This document shows, in pieces, positions 8,396 through 21,398 of a stretch of 64,000 bases of DNA. The DNA is from JAXGQE01 sp040766585 (GTDB lineage Bacteria; Bacillota; SLNR01). Position 1 is the stretch's first letter, and every line of letters starts with the position of its first letter. The stretch spans positions 235,101-299,100 of the forward strand of contig JAXGQE010000001.1 in the NCBI GenBank assembly GCA_040766585.1. The letters run 5' to 3'. The translations under genes were made by a program, and so were the position numbers. Under the pieces are notes generated by a model that saw only the letters and a list, made by a program, of their open reading frames with translations, made no database searches and had not been told where the DNA came from.

Positions 8396-8490
8396 TGGCG
8401 GAGAGAGTGGGATTTGAACCCACGAGGCAGGCTCTTAACCCACCTACTCGCTTTCGAGGCGAGCGCTTTCAACCCCTCAGCCATCTCTCC
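8396..8490 (-). tRNA. tRNA-Ser (anticodon CGA)
   Basis: A class II tRNA with a long variable arm, acceptor GGAGAGA/TCTCTCC, discriminator G and encoded CCA. The anticodon loop CTCGAAA gives CGA, decoding UCG. It lies just 3' of tadA in the direction of transcription. Confidence 0.96.
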
Positions 8491-8492
8491 GG

Positions 8493-8945
8493 CTAACTGC
8501 GTTTCTCCTTGAAAAAGTGTTGCAGCATCCTGCGGCATTCATCTTCCAACACACCGCCGCAGTAGCTCACACGATGATTTAATTGTGGAATATCCAATAT
8601 ATTGGTCACCGACTCCACAGCACCGGCCTTCAGATCATACGCACCAAATACCAGTCTGCTGATCCGTGCCAGAACCAGGGCACCGGCACACATGCTGCAG
8701 GGTTCAAGGGTGACATACATGGTGGCATCGGTCAGTCTCCATGATCCCAATACTTCGGCCGCTTTTCGAATCGCAATCATTTCGGCGTGAGCCGTAGGAT
8801 CCTGATCGATTTCTCTGCGGTTGTGCCCTCTGCCGATGATCTTGCCGTCAAGGACAATTACCGCACCCACGGGGACTTCGTCCATCTGGGCTGCCAACTG
8901 TGCTTCTTTCAACGCTTCTTTCATACCGCTTTCATCCACATTCAT
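8493..8945 (-). CDS. tadA: tRNA adenosine(34) deaminase TadA
   Basis: A 150-residue zinc deaminase that converts A34 of tRNA-Arg(ACG) to inosine. Catalytic HAE (in TAHAEMIAIRKA) and zinc-binding PCSMC are both present, in the usual order, followed by GAYDLKAGAVES typical of TadA. I choose the ATG at 8945 because GGGGTG sits 6 nt upstream; a GTG 9 bp earlier is in frame but has no space for an SD. It is embedded in a tRNA cluster that includes tRNA-Arg(ACG), its expected substrate. Confidence 0.96.
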   Translation of the reverse strand: MNVDESGMKEALKEAQLAAQMDEVPVGAVIVLDGKIIGRGHNRREIDQDPTAHAEMIAIRKAAEVLGSWRLTDATMYVTLEPCSMCAGALVLARISRLVFGAYDLKAGAVESVTNILDIPQLNHRVSYCGGVLEDECRRMLQHFFKEKRS

Positions 8946-8967
8946 ACGATTCACCCCAAAAGCACAT

Positions 8968-9043
8968 TGGCGCCCCCGGAGAGAATCGAACTCCCGACGC
9001 AGGGCTTAGGACGCCCTCGCTCTGTCCACTGAGCTACGGGGGC
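8968..9043 (-). tRNA. tRNA-Arg (anticodon CCT)
   Basis: Cloverleaf with acceptor GCCCCCG/CGGGGGC, discriminator G and encoded CCA. The anticodon stem is AGGGC/GCCCT with loop GTCCTAA, giving CCT, which decodes AGG. Confidence 0.95.
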
Positions 9044-9048
9044 ATAGT

Positions 9049-9125
<77 letters not shown>

Positions 9126-9133
9126 ACAATGTA

Positions 9134-9228
9134 TGGCGGAGAGAGAGGGATTCGAACCCTCGATACAGGTTTTAGCCCGTATAATCGCTTAGCAGGCGAC
9201 CGCCTTCGTCCTACTCGGCCATCTCTCC
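9134..9228 (-). tRNA. tRNA-Ser (anticodon GCT)
   Basis: A class II tRNA with acceptor GGAGAGA/TCTCTCC, discriminator G and encoded CCA. The anticodon loop CTGCTAA gives GCT, decoding AGC and AGU. Confidence 0.96.
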
Positions 9229-9263
9229 AAACTATTCAGTTTTACCTGATGAATGTAAGGGTA

Positions 9264-9292
9264 ATTGTATTATATGCTTCGTTTTTTGTCAA
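9264..9292 (-). promoter_or_regulatory. Sigma-A promoter ahead of tRNA-Ser(GCT)
   Basis: TTGACA (9287-9292) and TACAAT (9264-9269) with a 17-bp spacer, read leftward. It lies between tRNA-Ser(TGA) and tRNA-Ser(GCT) and would drive the Ser/Arg/tadA cluster. Confidence 0.6.
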
Positions 9293-9315
9293 GATTGCAA
9301 ACCCTGTGAGGCAAA

Positions 9316-9402
9316 TGGCGGAGAGGGTGGGATTCGAACCCACGGCCCTTTCGAGTCACTGGTTTTCAAGACCAGCTCCTTAAACCGCTCGGACACCTCT
9401 CC
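9316..9402 (-). tRNA. tRNA-Ser (anticodon TGA)
   Basis: A class II tRNA with acceptor GGAGAGG/CCTCTCC, discriminator G and encoded CCA. The anticodon loop CTTGAAA gives TGA, decoding UCA (and UCG/UCU by wobble). With GGA, CGA and GCT it completes the serine isoacceptor set in this cluster. Confidence 0.96.
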
Positions 9403-9415
9403 TTACGCAACCACT

Positions 9416-9445
9416 AGTATAGCATAGATAGTCAATCAGCGTCAA
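9416..9445 (-). promoter_or_regulatory. Sigma-A promoter of tRNA-Ser(TGA)
   Basis: TTGACG (9440-9445) and TATACT (9416-9421) with an 18-bp spacer, reading leftward into the tRNA, 13 bp before its 5' end. Confidence 0.6.
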
Positions 9446-9483
9446 CAGATGCAAATCAACTGCAAACTCTTTTCATACAACGG

Positions 9484-10065
9484 TTATTCATCATTTCTCA
9501 TGATGCAGCTAAATACAGATTCCAGATACTTTTCACGCTCTTCCGGTCGGTGAATATCTACCAGCGGATCCTGCCCAATACCGGAATGGATCAGTACTGG
9601 GTAGATTACGCACGCCATAAGTTGCTGGGTCCGCCGAGCTGCAGTACTCGGATCATTATCAAATCCGGCTTCTTCCATGACTTTTACCAGCTTTTGCTCT
9701 GCTGCCGTGATATATCCGGAAAGGATCTGATTGTCTTTTTCGAAAACCTTAATCCCCAGTGCATAGATAAATCCCGGGTATGCCAAAATGAACTGCATCA
9801 TTTCTTCCGCCCACTGCTTTAACTTCTCCTGAACCGGTACCCCTTTCTTTTCCAGTATGTCATATATTTCTGTCAGCATATATCCCATGGCCATCTCAGC
9901 TTCTTCCAGAAGGTCCTTTTTTGAGCGAAAATAATAATTGATCGCAGCAATGTTTACTCCAGCCCGGGATGCAATTTCCCGGGTTGTCGGTTTCAGGTTT
10001 TTTTCTTTCCCAATCATTAGAACGGCCGTCTGAAGAATGTGGGTGCGAGTATCCGGGCTTTCCAT
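9484..10065 (-). CDS. TetR/AcrR-family transcriptional regulator
   Basis: A 193-residue TetR-type repressor. The N-terminal helix-turn-helix is clear: TREIASRAGVNIAAINYYFRS at about residues 24-44. The ligand-binding C-terminus is family-variable. I start at the ATG whose A is at 10065, with GAGGGGG upstream and only 1 bp after the stop of the preceding gene; the longer frame runs back into that gene. It is the last gene of the MMPL / heptad-repeat / TetR operon and most likely represses it by binding the palindrome at 14576-14587. The ligand is unknown. Confidence 0.9.
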   Translation of the reverse strand: MESPDTRTHILQTAVLMIGKEKNLKPTTREIASRAGVNIAAINYYFRSKKDLLEEAEMAMGYMLTEIYDILEKKGVPVQEKLKQWAEEMMQFILAYPGFIYALGIKVFEKDNQILSGYITAAEQKLVKVMEEAGFDNDPSTAARRTQQLMACVIYPVLIHSGIGQDPLVDIHRPEEREKYLESVFSCIMRNDE

Positions 10066-10066
10066 A

Positions 10067-12427
10067 TTATTCCCCCTCAAACAGTCTTTTGATCCGAATG
10101 AGCAGTTCCTGGAAAAATGATGCTTCTTCGGAGCTTGTATCCGCATCGTCATCGTTGCTTTCAGCCAAGGTCAGCGCCGGTGTCTGCATGATAAAACGGA
10201 CCTGACTTTTTTGGTTCCGGTCGTTGTCAGCAAATGAACGATAATTCTCGGCAAGCTTTTCCATCAGCAGCAGTTTTTCTTCTGCAAACAGGATCTCATC
10301 CACACCGGAAGCCAGCCCGCTTCGCATGGGTTTCAACCCCTCATCGATGATGCGGCTCATCCCATCTGCAATGGCAGCCTGTGCTTCAATCAGAGGCTCC
10401 AGCGACAGGCTTTGCCTGGCTGTGTTTACCCCTTCTTGCAAAGGATTCAATCCTTCTTCCAAAATAGCTCTGGCCCCAAATTCAATGATACCCACCGCCT
10501 GAAGGATCCCCTGTAGAGAGAAGGCAGAAGCAGCCTGATCGATTCCGTCAGTCAAATAGCCAAGTCCTTCATCCCGTATTCTTTGAATGCCGTCCCGAAT
10601 ACTTCGCTGCCCTTCCACGAGCTGATCCAGATATCCGGGAAGATTCCTGATTTCATCCAGTTGTTCTCGTATTTGCGGCAGTGTCAGCTGCAGCTGGCGA
10701 ATGTATTCAATGCTGTTGTTCAGGTAGACAAACAGCATGTCAAATACGGCTGGATCCACATCGTTTAGCTCTGCAATTTCGATAAGAAGCTGTTCCAGTT
10801 TCGTCACAATATCGGATACGATTTCTTCGGTATTCCCTTCCAGTATGGCTGCAGATTCCTCCAATACAGCCAGGGATTCTGCAATCAGCTGTGAATTCTT
10901 ATTCAGGAGAACCAGGCGATCTCCCTGCTCCTTCAACAAGACCCCCAGCTGGTAAAGCTCCGATTCTGGCGGATAGTCCTCCATAAGACTTTCTGCTGCC
11001 TGTTGAATCTTTTCATCTGCTTGGATCAGCTCTGCCAGAGTTTGATCCAATTCGCCTTTTTGCCGATATACATCTGCCGCATGGATGTTGAATTGATCCA
11101 GAGAAATCTGAAGCTCTTCCTGGGATTGCTCCCTGAGAGAATTTAGCAGCTGATCCAACATTGCAGCCAGATCCTCCAGCAGCGGGAGCATGGTCTCTGC
11201 TTCCAAAGACTCCAGATATTCCAATGTTTCATCGATATTGTCCAGGATCGGGTCCATGGGCTCCAGCACTGCCTTTGCCTGTTCATTGAGTTCTTCTAAT
11301 CCCGCAAGCATTCCATCGGATGCTTCGTACAGCGCTGTCAAACCCGCTTCAATCTCGTCTGCCCCCATAGACAATCCTTCAAAGAGCTGGCCCATGCTGC
11401 CTTCTGCAAAAACCAACCCTTCCTGCAGTTCCTGCAATCCGCCGGATAATTCAAGCATTCCGCTCTCCACGGCATCCAGTCCGAAGACAATTTGCTCAAT
11501 CATGCCGGATATGCCCTGATCCGCCGTTTGGGTCCCCTCTGTGACTGCATTGAGCCCTTCGTAAAGACTCTCCATCCCTTTTTGCATATCTCCCAATCCA
11601 GATAGCAGTTCCTTCAGATCATCGGCCATATCCATATCACTGACAGGAGGCATCTGAGGCATGAGAGTAATGGTCATCGGATCCAACTCGATGTCTTCTG
11701 CATCGGCGGATATCATGGTTTCCGCCTTGGGGTATGGGAACATCATAAAGCTGACATTGGCCGTCTGCCCGACTTCAACCACAGCCCCGCTATCTACAGA
11801 AATGTTTGAAAACTTGCTTAGATCCATGGGAACCGTTCCCTGGACAACAAATGGAATATAGTTATCATCCTGGCGCAGAGTCTTTTTCCCGGAACTGGAT
11901 GAGAATGCAATCGGCTGTTCTACGGACATTACATTTTCGAAAGACAGAATAATCTCCAGTTTTCCACTGGCACCCTGCAGTGCATCGGCAGTTATCTCTT
12001 TCCCGTCCAGTCGATAGCGAATCGTCGTAGCCACGGGCAGCTGTTTTTCGAAATACCCTTCATAATATAAATCCCCATCCTGAAATGCTTCAACGGGCCA
12101 GTATACACGATCGTTCATGGCATACCCTTGAACGCCCGAAGTAAGATTTTTGATCTCTCCATAACGGCCATAATCAACCACCCATGGGCGAGAATCGCTT
12201 TCATCATATGTCAGATGATTCAGTACTCTGGTCTCCACCACGGTTCCGGTATGATCCAACATGGAAAATACGGCCTCATGCCTCGAGGAAGGAATCGCTG
12301 TCTCTTCTTGATCAATATCGATGTTGTATCCGCTGTTTGCAGGACCCACTCCCAAGGTAAATGAATTGCCAACGGCTGCACCCAGCAGCACCACGATCAC
12401 AGCCATGGCGATTTTAATTTTGTTCAT
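10067..12427 (-). CDS. Secreted or membrane-anchored X-X-X-Leu-X-X-Gly heptad-repeat protein, MMPL partner
   Basis: A 786-residue protein with an N-terminal hydrophobic segment (IKIAMAVIVVLLGAAVG) that acts as signal peptide or anchor, then a beta-rich region to about residue 255, then a long helical region with repeated Leu-x-x-Gly heptads (for example LYEGL, LQEGL, LFEGL, LTALYEA). Three spaced copies of an I-x-D/E-E-G-L unit lie near residues 600-700, and the tail is acidic. This heptad pattern is known from YhgE/Pip-type extracytoplasmic proteins, but those have multiple C-terminal membrane segments and this one has none that I can see. It is sandwiched between an MMPL-type exporter and a TetR regulator, 43 bp and 1 bp apart, so it probably works outside the membrane with the exporter. 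Exact function unknown. Confidence 0.75.
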   Translation of the reverse strand: MNKIKIAMAVIVVLLGAAVGNSFTLGVGPANSGYNIDIDQEETAIPSSRHEAVFSMLDHTGTVVETRVLNHLTYDESDSRPWVVDYGRYGEIKNLTSGVQGYAMNDRVYWPVEAFQDGDLYYEGYFEKQLPVATTIRYRLDGKEITADALQGASGKLEIILSFENVMSVEQPIAFSSSSGKKTLRQDDNYIPFVVQGTVPMDLSKFSNISVDSGAVVEVGQTANVSFMMFPYPKAETMISADAEDIELDPMTITLMPQMPPVSDMDMADDLKELLSGLGDMQKGMESLYEGLNAVTEGTQTADQGISGMIEQIVFGLDAVESGMLELSGGLQELQEGLVFAEGSMGQLFEGLSMGADEIEAGLTALYEASDGMLAGLEELNEQAKAVLEPMDPILDNIDETLEYLESLEAETMLPLLEDLAAMLDQLLNSLREQSQEELQISLDQFNIHAADVYRQKGELDQTLAELIQADEKIQQAAESLMEDYPPESELYQLGVLLKEQGDRLVLLNKNSQLIAESLAVLEESAAILEGNTEEIVSDIVTKLEQLLIEIAELNDVDPAVFDMLFVYLNNSIEYIRQLQLTLPQIREQLDEIRNLPGYLDQLVEGQRSIRDGIQRIRDEGLGYLTDGIDQAASAFSLQGILQAVGIIEFGARAILEEGLNPLQEGVNTARQSLSLEPLIEAQAAIADGMSRIIDEGLKPMRSGLASGVDEILFAEEKLLLMEKLAENYRSFADNDRNQKSQVRFIMQTPALTLAESNDDDADTSSEEASFFQELLIRIKRLFEGE

Positions 12428-12470
12428 CGCTTTCCCATCCTTTCGGTCAATTATCCAGCTGGAATGACCC

Positions 12471-14537
12471 CTATTTCGGAGGCGGCCACTGCCGGGTTGT
12501 CTTTTGAATGGCTTTATCCATGATGATTAATAGAGCCGGAAGCCAGAGGAAAATGACAGCCATGCTGATCAGTGCCCCCCGGCCAATCAGCATCGTCATT
12601 TCTCGCGTTGTCCGGATGCTGGCAAGAAAGGATATTCCGATGGTTGCAGAAAACAGAGTGAGGGCGCTGGTCAAAATGGACCGGCCAGCATCATTGAGCG
12701 TTTTGCGTACAGCTTCTGTGCGTATTCGGCAGAGCTCCAGATTCTCTCGGTATCGGGCTGTAAAAAGAATGGCATAATCCACTGTAGCCCCCAACTGGAT
12801 GGCTCCAATGATCATGGGTGTTAATGAAGAAAGTCTCTGCCCGGCAAAATATGCCACGCTCATATTGATATAAATAGCCAGCTGAATAGCGGTGATCAGT
12901 AAAATCGGCAAAAGAAGAGAACGAAAACTGACCGCAATAATCAGTGCTATGCAGATCACCGAGAAGATCGCCACACGATTGGCATCTGTGATCACCAAAG
13001 ATGCCATATCTCTGGTTAGGGCCGTTGCGCCTGTTACATAGTATTCCGGATAGACGGAAGCCTCATTCTTAATATTATCCACAACTTGGAATGCGTCTTC
13101 TTCGATCTCGAACTTCTCCAAAAAGACCATGCTGTACCGATACCCGTCCGATGAGAATTCTTCTTTAACCTCTTGGGGAATAATCAGATCCGGCAGAACG
13201 GGATCCAGCTGCTCCGATAGGGCTACCACCGACCGAACTCCATCGATATTTTTCAATTGCTCAACAAATCCTGCTTCATCCACTCGGCCACGATCTGGAA
13301 CAATCACATAGATCAAATCCGTGATTCCAAACGACTGTTCAATATCTTTGGTGGCTAGTACAGAAGGAGCGTTCTCCGGTAAATAGTTCTTGCTTGAATA
13401 ATAGAAATCAATCTTGCTTTGTGCTAAGAATCCGGGAACCAGAAGAAGAGAGAAGATTAAAAAATAGGCCCATCGGTTTTTTACAATCCGGTATGAAAGT
13501 GCATGAAATGAAGGAAGCAAGACACGGTGCTGCAACCGCTCACTCCATCCACGGAAAACCAGAAGCAGACTTGGCAGCAAAGTGAGATTCACCAGCAGGC
13601 TGATCAGGATCCCTTTGCCCAGAACAAACCCCAAGTCTCTTCCCATACCGTTTTGCATGGTCAAAAGAGCCGCAAACCCTCCGATGGTTGTCAGACCGCT
13701 GGCCATGATGGCCACGACCGTATAGTTAATCGTCGCTCTCATTGCTTCCAGGGGATCGTTTGTTTTTGCTTTTTCTTCTTCAAAACGATGCAGTAAGAAA
13801 ATCGAATAATCCAGGGCGATGCCGAACTGCATGACAGCGGCAATCGATGAAGTCAAGAAAGATATGTCACCGTGAATGAAGTTGCTGCCCATATTCAATG
13901 CTACGGCTACAGCCACAGACATCAGAAAGATAAATGGGTCCACATACGACGAAACAGACAGATTGAGGACAATGAGAATCATCACCACAGCCACGGCCAT
14001 GTACATGACCATCTCTTTTCTTGTGATCACTCTCATATCCCGAAGAATGGCAGGCTCCCCGCCAAACTGTAGATTCGGATCATCCGCGATGGTTTCATTA
14101 ATCGTCTTCACTGCCCGGCTGGTGGAGTCGCTGCGGGAATTATTCAAGAATCGTATCTGAAGGAGGGAGAACTGCCCTCTTGTGAAATTCTCAACGATAC
14201 TTGCATCCTGAAAAAATGGCGGGACGTACAAATCCGCATAGCTTCCCAACCACAGCACTTCTTTTACTCCATCGATCTCTTCAAAAACATCTGCCAGCTT
14301 CTTCATTTCCCAAGGCTCTTTGTTTTGTGCAAGCACTAACCCCAGCCCGGACAGTGAAAATGACTCCTGTAAAAGCTCTTCACCCAGCCTGGAATTCATC
14401 GTTGGCGGCATATATGCCAATTGATCGTAGTTGATGTCCGTCAGCAGATAGCCAAAAAGGGCCGGCAGCATAAGCAATAAATAGACGGCGATGATCCGTT
14501 TTCGATGTTTGACAATAAAGCTGCCCGGGTCTTTCAT
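12471..14537 (-). CDS. MMPL/RND-family exporter
   Basis: A 688-residue polytopic transporter of the MMPL (HAE3-like) branch of the RND superfamily, which uses the proton gradient to export hydrophobic compounds or lipids. The expected duplicated layout is visible: one N-terminal membrane helix, an extracellular domain, five helices, then the same again. Each half keeps the Asp-Tyr pair in its fourth helix (GIALDYSIFLLHRFEEE and GATVDYAILFTARYRE), thought to carry protons. The start ATG has AAGGAG upstream. It is first in an operon with a heptad-repeat secreted protein and a TetR regulator. Substrate is unknown; antimicrobial or lipid export are both possible. Confidence 0.88.
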   Translation of the reverse strand: MKDPGSFIVKHRKRIIAVYLLLMLPALFGYLLTDINYDQLAYMPPTMNSRLGEELLQESFSLSGLGLVLAQNKEPWEMKKLADVFEEIDGVKEVLWLGSYADLYVPPFFQDASIVENFTRGQFSLLQIRFLNNSRSDSTSRAVKTINETIADDPNLQFGGEPAILRDMRVITRKEMVMYMAVAVVMILIVLNLSVSSYVDPFIFLMSVAVAVALNMGSNFIHGDISFLTSSIAAVMQFGIALDYSIFLLHRFEEEKAKTNDPLEAMRATINYTVVAIMASGLTTIGGFAALLTMQNGMGRDLGFVLGKGILISLLVNLTLLPSLLLVFRGWSERLQHRVLLPSFHALSYRIVKNRWAYFLIFSLLLVPGFLAQSKIDFYYSSKNYLPENAPSVLATKDIEQSFGITDLIYVIVPDRGRVDEAGFVEQLKNIDGVRSVVALSEQLDPVLPDLIIPQEVKEEFSSDGYRYSMVFLEKFEIEEDAFQVVDNIKNEASVYPEYYVTGATALTRDMASLVITDANRVAIFSVICIALIIAVSFRSLLLPILLITAIQLAIYINMSVAYFAGQRLSSLTPMIIGAIQLGATVDYAILFTARYRENLELCRIRTEAVRKTLNDAGRSILTSALTLFSATIGISFLASIRTTREMTMLIGRGALISMAVIFLWLPALLIIMDKAIQKTTRQWPPPK

Positions 14538-14575
14538 AGTGCATCTCCTTGTATCGTCAATTAAACATGCTTTTT

Positions 14576-14587
14576 AAACATTTGTTT
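14576..14587. promoter_or_regulatory. Probable TetR operator in the MMPL operon promoter
   Basis: AAACATTTGTTT, with 5-bp inverted arms, lies 12 bp downstream of the -10 element and so overlaps the expected transcription start. A second AAACAT half-site occurs at 14563. Its position is what a steric repressor would use, and the only regulator gene in the operon is TetR-type. Binding is inferred. Confidence 0.55.
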
Positions 14588-14599
14588 TATTCCATTTCC

Positions 14600-14627
14600 A
14601 TACTATCACTTGCCGGCACGCTGTCAA
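14600..14627 (-). promoter_or_regulatory. Sigma-A promoter of the MMPL/TetR operon
   Basis: A perfect TTGACA (14622-14627) and TAGTAT (14600-14605) with 16-bp spacing read leftward toward the MMPL start at 14537. Confidence 0.7.
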
Positions 14628-14710
14628 GCCCCAAGTTCCGGAAGTTGGTTTTTGTGCAAGCGAATAAGAGGCTGTTTTTCAGCCCAAGCCCTCGGAAGGT
14701 CTTTTTAGGT

Positions 14711-14764
14711 AAAAAAATTCCTTGTCAGGTACAGTTTATGAATCCAACTGTATCTGGCAAGGAA
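14711..14764 (-). terminator. Rho-independent terminator of serS
   Basis: A 19-bp hairpin with two G-T wobbles (arms 14746-14764 and 14718-14736) followed by seven T on the minus strand. It separates serS from the MMPL operon promoter. Confidence 0.88.
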
Positions 14765-14826
14765 CGTTTCTGTTTCAACTCATCCGGACACCTGGAGTGG
14801 GATCAGGAAGCGCATCCATGTTCTTT

Positions 14827-16101
14827 TTACGCTTTGGTGATCTTCTCCAGGCCGAACATATACGGTCTCAGCGCTTCTGGAATAACAACGCTTCCGTCTT
14901 CTTCCTGGAAGTTTTCCAGAATGGCAGCCACGGTTCTTCCAATGGCAACTCCTGAACCGTTTAGGGTATGCAGAAATTCTGGTTTTCCGCCTTTGGGCCG
15001 ATATTTGATATTAGCCCGCCTGGCCTGGAAATCGGCAAAATTGCTACAGGAAGAGATCTCTCGATAGGTGTTGTAACTAGGCAGCCACACTTCCAAATCA
15101 TATTTTTTGTACTGAGCAAATCCCATATCCCCCGTGCACATGAACAGAACATGATACGGCAGTCCCAGCATCTTGAGAACAGTTTCAGCGTCATTGGTCA
15201 ATTTCTCCAGTTCATCCATGGATTCTTCGGGCTTCACGAATTTTACCAGCTCCACTTTGTTGAACTGATGCTGACGAATCAAACCGCGGGTATCTCGGCC
15301 TGCCGCGCCGGCTTCAGCCCGAAAACAAGCGGAATAGGCCGCATAATAGATGGGCAGCGCATCTTCATCCAGGATTTCGTCTCTATGAAGGTTGGTAACC
15401 GGTACTTCCGCTGTTGGAATCAGGTAATAATCCCCTTCACGAAGCTTAAAAAGATCTTCTTCGAATTTCGGTAAATTCGCTGTTCCAATCATACTGGCTG
15501 TATTGACTATGAATGGAGGAAATATTTCTGTATATCCATGTTTTGAAGTGTGGACATCCAGATAGAACTGCATAATGGCTCTTTCCAGTCTCGCTCCAAG
15601 CCCTTTGTACACGGTAAAACGAGCCCCGGAGATTTTTGCCCCTCTCTCAAAATCAAGGATATCGAGATCGACACCGATTTCCCAATGCGGCTTTGCTTTA
15701 AAGGAGAACTCGCGAGGTTCACCCCATTTGCGAATTTCGATATTGTCTTCTTCTCCTGTGCCGTATGGAACGCTCTCATGGGCTACATTGGGTACAATCA
15801 GAAGGAATTGTTCGATTTCATTGTCAATAGCGCGGATTTCGTCATCCATTTCCTTTATCTTTTTCGAAACTTCCTTCATTTCGGCAATCATATCCGCGGC
15901 GTTTTCTCCAGCCACTTTCTTCTTTCCGATTTCTTCTGACACTACGTTTCTCTTGTTTTTTAACTGTTCCACCTGGTACAGCTTTTCTCTTCGTGCTTCA
16001 TCCAGTTTCAGAAATGGCTCAATATCCAGGTCGATTCCTTTCTTTTTCGCTCCTTCGACAATCAGATCCGGATTGGCTCGAATGATTTTTATATCAATCA
16101 T
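14827..16101 (-). CDS. serS: Seryl-tRNA synthetase
   Basis: A 424-residue class II synthetase that charges tRNA-Ser. It opens MIDIKIIRANPDLIVEGAK, then a long antiparallel coiled-coil arm (about residues 30-105) that grips the tRNA variable arm. Class II motif 2 appears as CFRAEAGAAGRDTRGLIRQH and motif 3 as GSGVAIGRTVAAILEN. The ATG at 16101 gives the normal family length; a longer in-frame extension runs back into the T-box and is not translated. It is controlled by the T-box upstream, and four tRNA-Ser genes lie about 5-7 kb away on the same strand. Confidence 0.97.
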   Translation of the reverse strand: MIDIKIIRANPDLIVEGAKKKGIDLDIEPFLKLDEARREKLYQVEQLKNKRNVVSEEIGKKKVAGENAADMIAEMKEVSKKIKEMDDEIRAIDNEIEQFLLIVPNVAHESVPYGTGEEDNIEIRKWGEPREFSFKAKPHWEIGVDLDILDFERGAKISGARFTVYKGLGARLERAIMQFYLDVHTSKHGYTEIFPPFIVNTASMIGTANLPKFEEDLFKLREGDYYLIPTAEVPVTNLHRDEILDEDALPIYYAAYSACFRAEAGAAGRDTRGLIRQHQFNKVELVKFVKPEESMDELEKLTNDAETVLKMLGLPYHVLFMCTGDMGFAQYKKYDLEVWLPSYNTYREISSCSNFADFQARRANIKYRPKGGKPEFLHTLNGSGVAIGRTVAAILENFQEEDGSVVIPEALRPYMFGLEKITKA

Positions 16102-16130
16102 GCTGCATCCCCCCATCTTTTTATGGAAAT

Positions 16131-16347
16131 AAAAAAACCGTCCTGTAAGGGACGGATTATACCCGCGGTGCCACCCTGATTGACCAAAATGCAGTCCTCT
16201 CATACAATAACGGGTCTTCCCCGGCTTGGCTTTTTACCGCCAGCAGCTCACAAAGCGGATCTCCATTGATTCGCCGATAGCTTGCACCGACCGCTATCTC
16301 TCTGAAGACTCATCAACAAATATTCTCTGTTCATCGCTTTTCACTTT
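16131..16347 (-). promoter_or_regulatory. T-box riboswitch (serine) controlling serS
   Basis: The T-box sequence AGGGTGGCACCGCGGG (16162-16177) is followed by a terminator hairpin CCGTCC/GGACGG with a T-run (16131-16154). Stem I closes AAAGC with GCTTT; its apical hairpin is GATAGC/GCTATC. The triplet directly 5' of the closing strand is TCC followed by a purine (16257-16259), a Ser codon. The TGGC in the T-box bulge is complementary to GCCA, which fits the G discriminator seen in all four tRNA-Ser genes here. Uncharged tRNA-Ser would promote serS expression by antitermination. Confidence 0.92.
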
Positions 16348-16353
16348 TACTGA

Positions 16354-16382
16354 ATTATATCACGGATAAAATATCATGACAA
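16354..16382 (-). promoter_or_regulatory. Sigma-A promoter of serS
   Basis: TTGTCA (16377-16382) and a consensus TATAAT (16354-16359) with 17-bp spacing, placing the start of the transcript at the beginning of the T-box. Confidence 0.8.
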
Positions 16383-16392
16383 GCGGCAAAGT

Positions 16393-16421
16393 AAAAACCC
16401 CCACTGTAAGGTGGGGGTGAA
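16393..16421 (-). terminator. Terminator of the rRNA operon
   Basis: CCCCCAC pairs with GTGGGGG (16398-16404 and 16411-16417), with T-rich sequence after it on the minus strand, directly downstream of 5S rRNA. Confidence 0.85.
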
Positions 16422-16430
16422 AAAAGAAGT

Positions 16431-16546
16431 ACTCCGGCAGCGACCTACTCTTCCAGGGAAAGACCCAAGTACCATCGGCGCAGGAGGGCTTAACGGCCGT
16501 GTTCGGGATGGGAACGGGTGGAACCCCTCCGCCATTGCCACCGGAA
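16431..16546 (-). rRNA. rrf: 5S ribosomal RNA
   Basis: About 116 nt with the conserved CCCATCCCGAACACGG segment and paired ends (CCGGTGGC and GTCGCTGCCGG). It follows 23S by about 28 bp. Ends approximate. Confidence 0.95.
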
Positions 16547-16573
16547 TGCACCTTCAAAATCACACAGTGAATG

Positions 16574-19536
<2,963 letters not shown>

Positions 19537-19656
19537 CGTTTCACTGTGCAATTTTCAAGGTGCAGTCTCCTGGTCCCTGATAACCAAACAGTACGAGAAG
19601 GGGTCTTACCCTGTGTTCCAGTGCGCTTGCGCACCTTCGACCTCGGGATTGCTCCC

Positions 19657-21207
<1,551 letters not shown>

Positions 21208-21275
21208 TCCTGAAAGTCTGTCTTGACTCTCGTTTACTTCTTTCCCCTTCGTACTGTTCAGTTGTCAAGGACCAG

Positions 21276-21304
21276 AAAAAAGAATCCTACAAGTCGCAGG
21301 ATTC
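21276..21304 (-). terminator. Terminator or attenuator in the 16S leader
   Basis: GAATCCTGC and its partner GTAGGATTC form a hairpin followed by TTTTTT on the minus strand. It lies about 70 bp upstream of 16S and downstream of the best promoter in this gap, so it either ends the gyrA transcript plus a short RNA or is bypassed by rRNA antitermination. Confidence 0.75.
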
Positions 21305-21365
21305 GCTTTGGAAGCCAGATAAACGACATTTGTTGCTAGAATGTGTAGAGATTGAATTCAGTTTG

Positions 21366-21398
21366 GCTATGTGCCATGCTTTATGGCACATCCAATAA
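21366..21398 (-). repeat. Perfect hairpin at the start of the 16S leader transcript
   Basis: ATGTGCCAT pairs with ATGGCACAT around a 5-nt loop, extended by TTGG/CCAA across a 2-nt bulge. No T-run follows, so it is not a terminator. It begins just after the -10 of the promoter at 21398-21426. Confidence 0.6.

Noticed and set aside
8146..8423. Small minus-strand frames of 72-74 codons
   Set aside because: They are translations of SRP RNA and tRNA-Ser genes.
13872..14160. Overlapping plus-strand frames opposite the MMPL gene
   Set aside because: Antisense to a conserved membrane protein; composition reflects its codons.
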